The notes under the pieces were generated by a model that ran no database searches, was not told where the DNA came from, and was given only the letters and a program-made list of their open reading frames with translations. 6,716 nucleotides of DNA from a bacterium. Lineage in GTDB: Bacteria; Bacteroidota; Bacteroidia; Cytophagales; Thermonemataceae. The stretch is taken from contig JANYGM010000162.1 of the NCBI GenBank assembly GCA_025362415.1, forward strand, positions 1 through 6,716, in the 5' to 3' direction. Of this stretch, positions 6,429-6,716 are shown one piece after another; positions within the stretch are counted from its first letter, which is position 1, and each line of letters starts with the position of its first letter. A program made the position numbers and the translations under genes.

Positions 6429-6534
6429 TGATGTGTGATGTATGATGTGTGATATATGATGTAAATACAATTTTTACGACAAGAAAATATGATATATCAT
6501 ACATCATATATCATACATCATATATCATACATCA
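6429..6534 (+). repeat. Long inverted repeat built of 7-bp units after the TolC-family gene
   Basis: Two bp after the tolC-type stop, heptads of the form GATRTRT run to 6462 (GATGTGT, GATGTAT, GATGTGT, GATATAT, GATGT). Their reverse complement runs from 6501 to 6534 (units ATATATC and ATACATC). The arms pair at 31 of 34 positions across a 38-nt loop. The three exceptions are all G on the left and T on the right, so they form G-U pairs in the plus-strand transcript. The loop end holds a perfect palindrome, ATGATATATCAT (6489-6500). A T5 run follows at 6541-6545. It may act as terminator or 3' stabiliser of the tolC-type mRNA. It also contains the stop codon of the convergent partial gene. Confidence 0.7.
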
Positions 6535-6716
6535 CATAGGTTTTTCAGTTTCAAATACTCTTCTTTATCCAAAATATCTAGTTTGTTTCCTGTGGCGAGT
6601 GCTATCATTTCTCTTGCTTTCTCTACACGCCTCAACATATTGATAATGATGCTATTACTATGATTTAGGAACTGATAAATATCTTTTTCACAAACAGGGA
6701 TTTTATAGCCTTTTTG
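6525..6716 (-). CDS. C-terminal 63 residues of an unidentified protein (partial)
   Basis: The minus strand is open from the window edge for 63 codons to TGA at 6525-6527. The product looks like real protein: a YKIPVCEKDIYQFL segment, then an apparently helical, charged stretch (NMLRRVEKAREMIALATG), then LDILDKEEYLKLKNL near the end. Codon use is like that of the neighbours. I do not recognise a family. The last few codons lie in the heptad repeat (right arm 6501-6534), so the extreme C-terminus was probably set by the repeat sequence. It converges on the tolC-type gene with about 100 bp between stop codons. The start and most of the protein lie outside the window. Confidence 0.65.
   Translation of the reverse strand, partial: QKGYKIPVCEKDIYQFLNHSNSIIINMLRRVEKAREMIALATGNKLDILDKEEYLKLKNLCDV

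Noticed and set aside
6429..6540. CRISPR array or insertion-sequence end
   Set aside because: The units are 7 bp and contiguous, with no spacers of constant length. No cas or transposase gene is present and no target-site duplication is visible.
6449..6643. 64-codon plus-strand open frame after the tolC-type gene
   Set aside because: Its sequence is mostly translated heptad repeat (runs of Y, I, H, S, T), and the rest is antisense to the partial minus-strand gene.

Overview
The window is AT-rich and looks like chromosome of a Bacteroidota bacterium, most probably from the Cytophagales side of the phylum. The evidence is the low GC, the lack of Shine-Dalgarno-type leaders, two good matches to the Bacteroidota -7 promoter box (TAnnTTTG), and the gene families present: a secreted OmpA protein with beta-domains, an orphan TolC-type exporter, and a toxin-first HigBA pair. 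The genus is not determined.

Layout. Positions 1-105 may hold the 3' end of a rightward gene, followed by non-coding sequence with a hairpin. From 262 to 4706 five genes lie on the minus strand. In transcription order they are an OmpA-family envelope protein (4706-3687), the HigB-like toxin (3606-3274), its HigA antitoxin (3251-2925), asparaginyl-tRNA synthetase asnS (2941-1502) and a threonine-synthase-like PLP enzyme (about 1398-262). The antitoxin stop codon lies inside the start of asnS, with a 17-bp overlap. A perfect 10-bp hairpin separates asnS from the PLP enzyme. A divergent AT-rich spacer (4707-4974) separates the OmpA gene from a plus-strand TolC-family outer-membrane efflux gene (4975-6426). 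The last ~190 bases encode the C-terminus of an unrecognised minus-strand gene that converges on tolC.

How the parts relate. The OmpA and TolC proteins are both envelope proteins with signal peptides, divergently transcribed. The higB-higA-asnS block is probably one transcript, starting at a -7 box almost touching the higB start codon. This would link an essential aminoacyl-tRNA synthetase to an autoregulated toxin-antitoxin promoter. The PLP enzyme has no threonine-pathway neighbours here.

The least ordinary non-coding signals are short degenerate repeats with a 7-bp period. One array lies in the presumed 5' leader of the OmpA gene. Another forms a ~34-bp inverted repeat straight after the tolC stop, and all three of its mismatches are G-U compatible only in the tolC transcript. 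I found no CRISPR array, tRNA, rRNA or transposase gene. I also see no clearly new defence or biosynthetic system. The points most worth following are the TA/asnS coupling and the heptad repeats.
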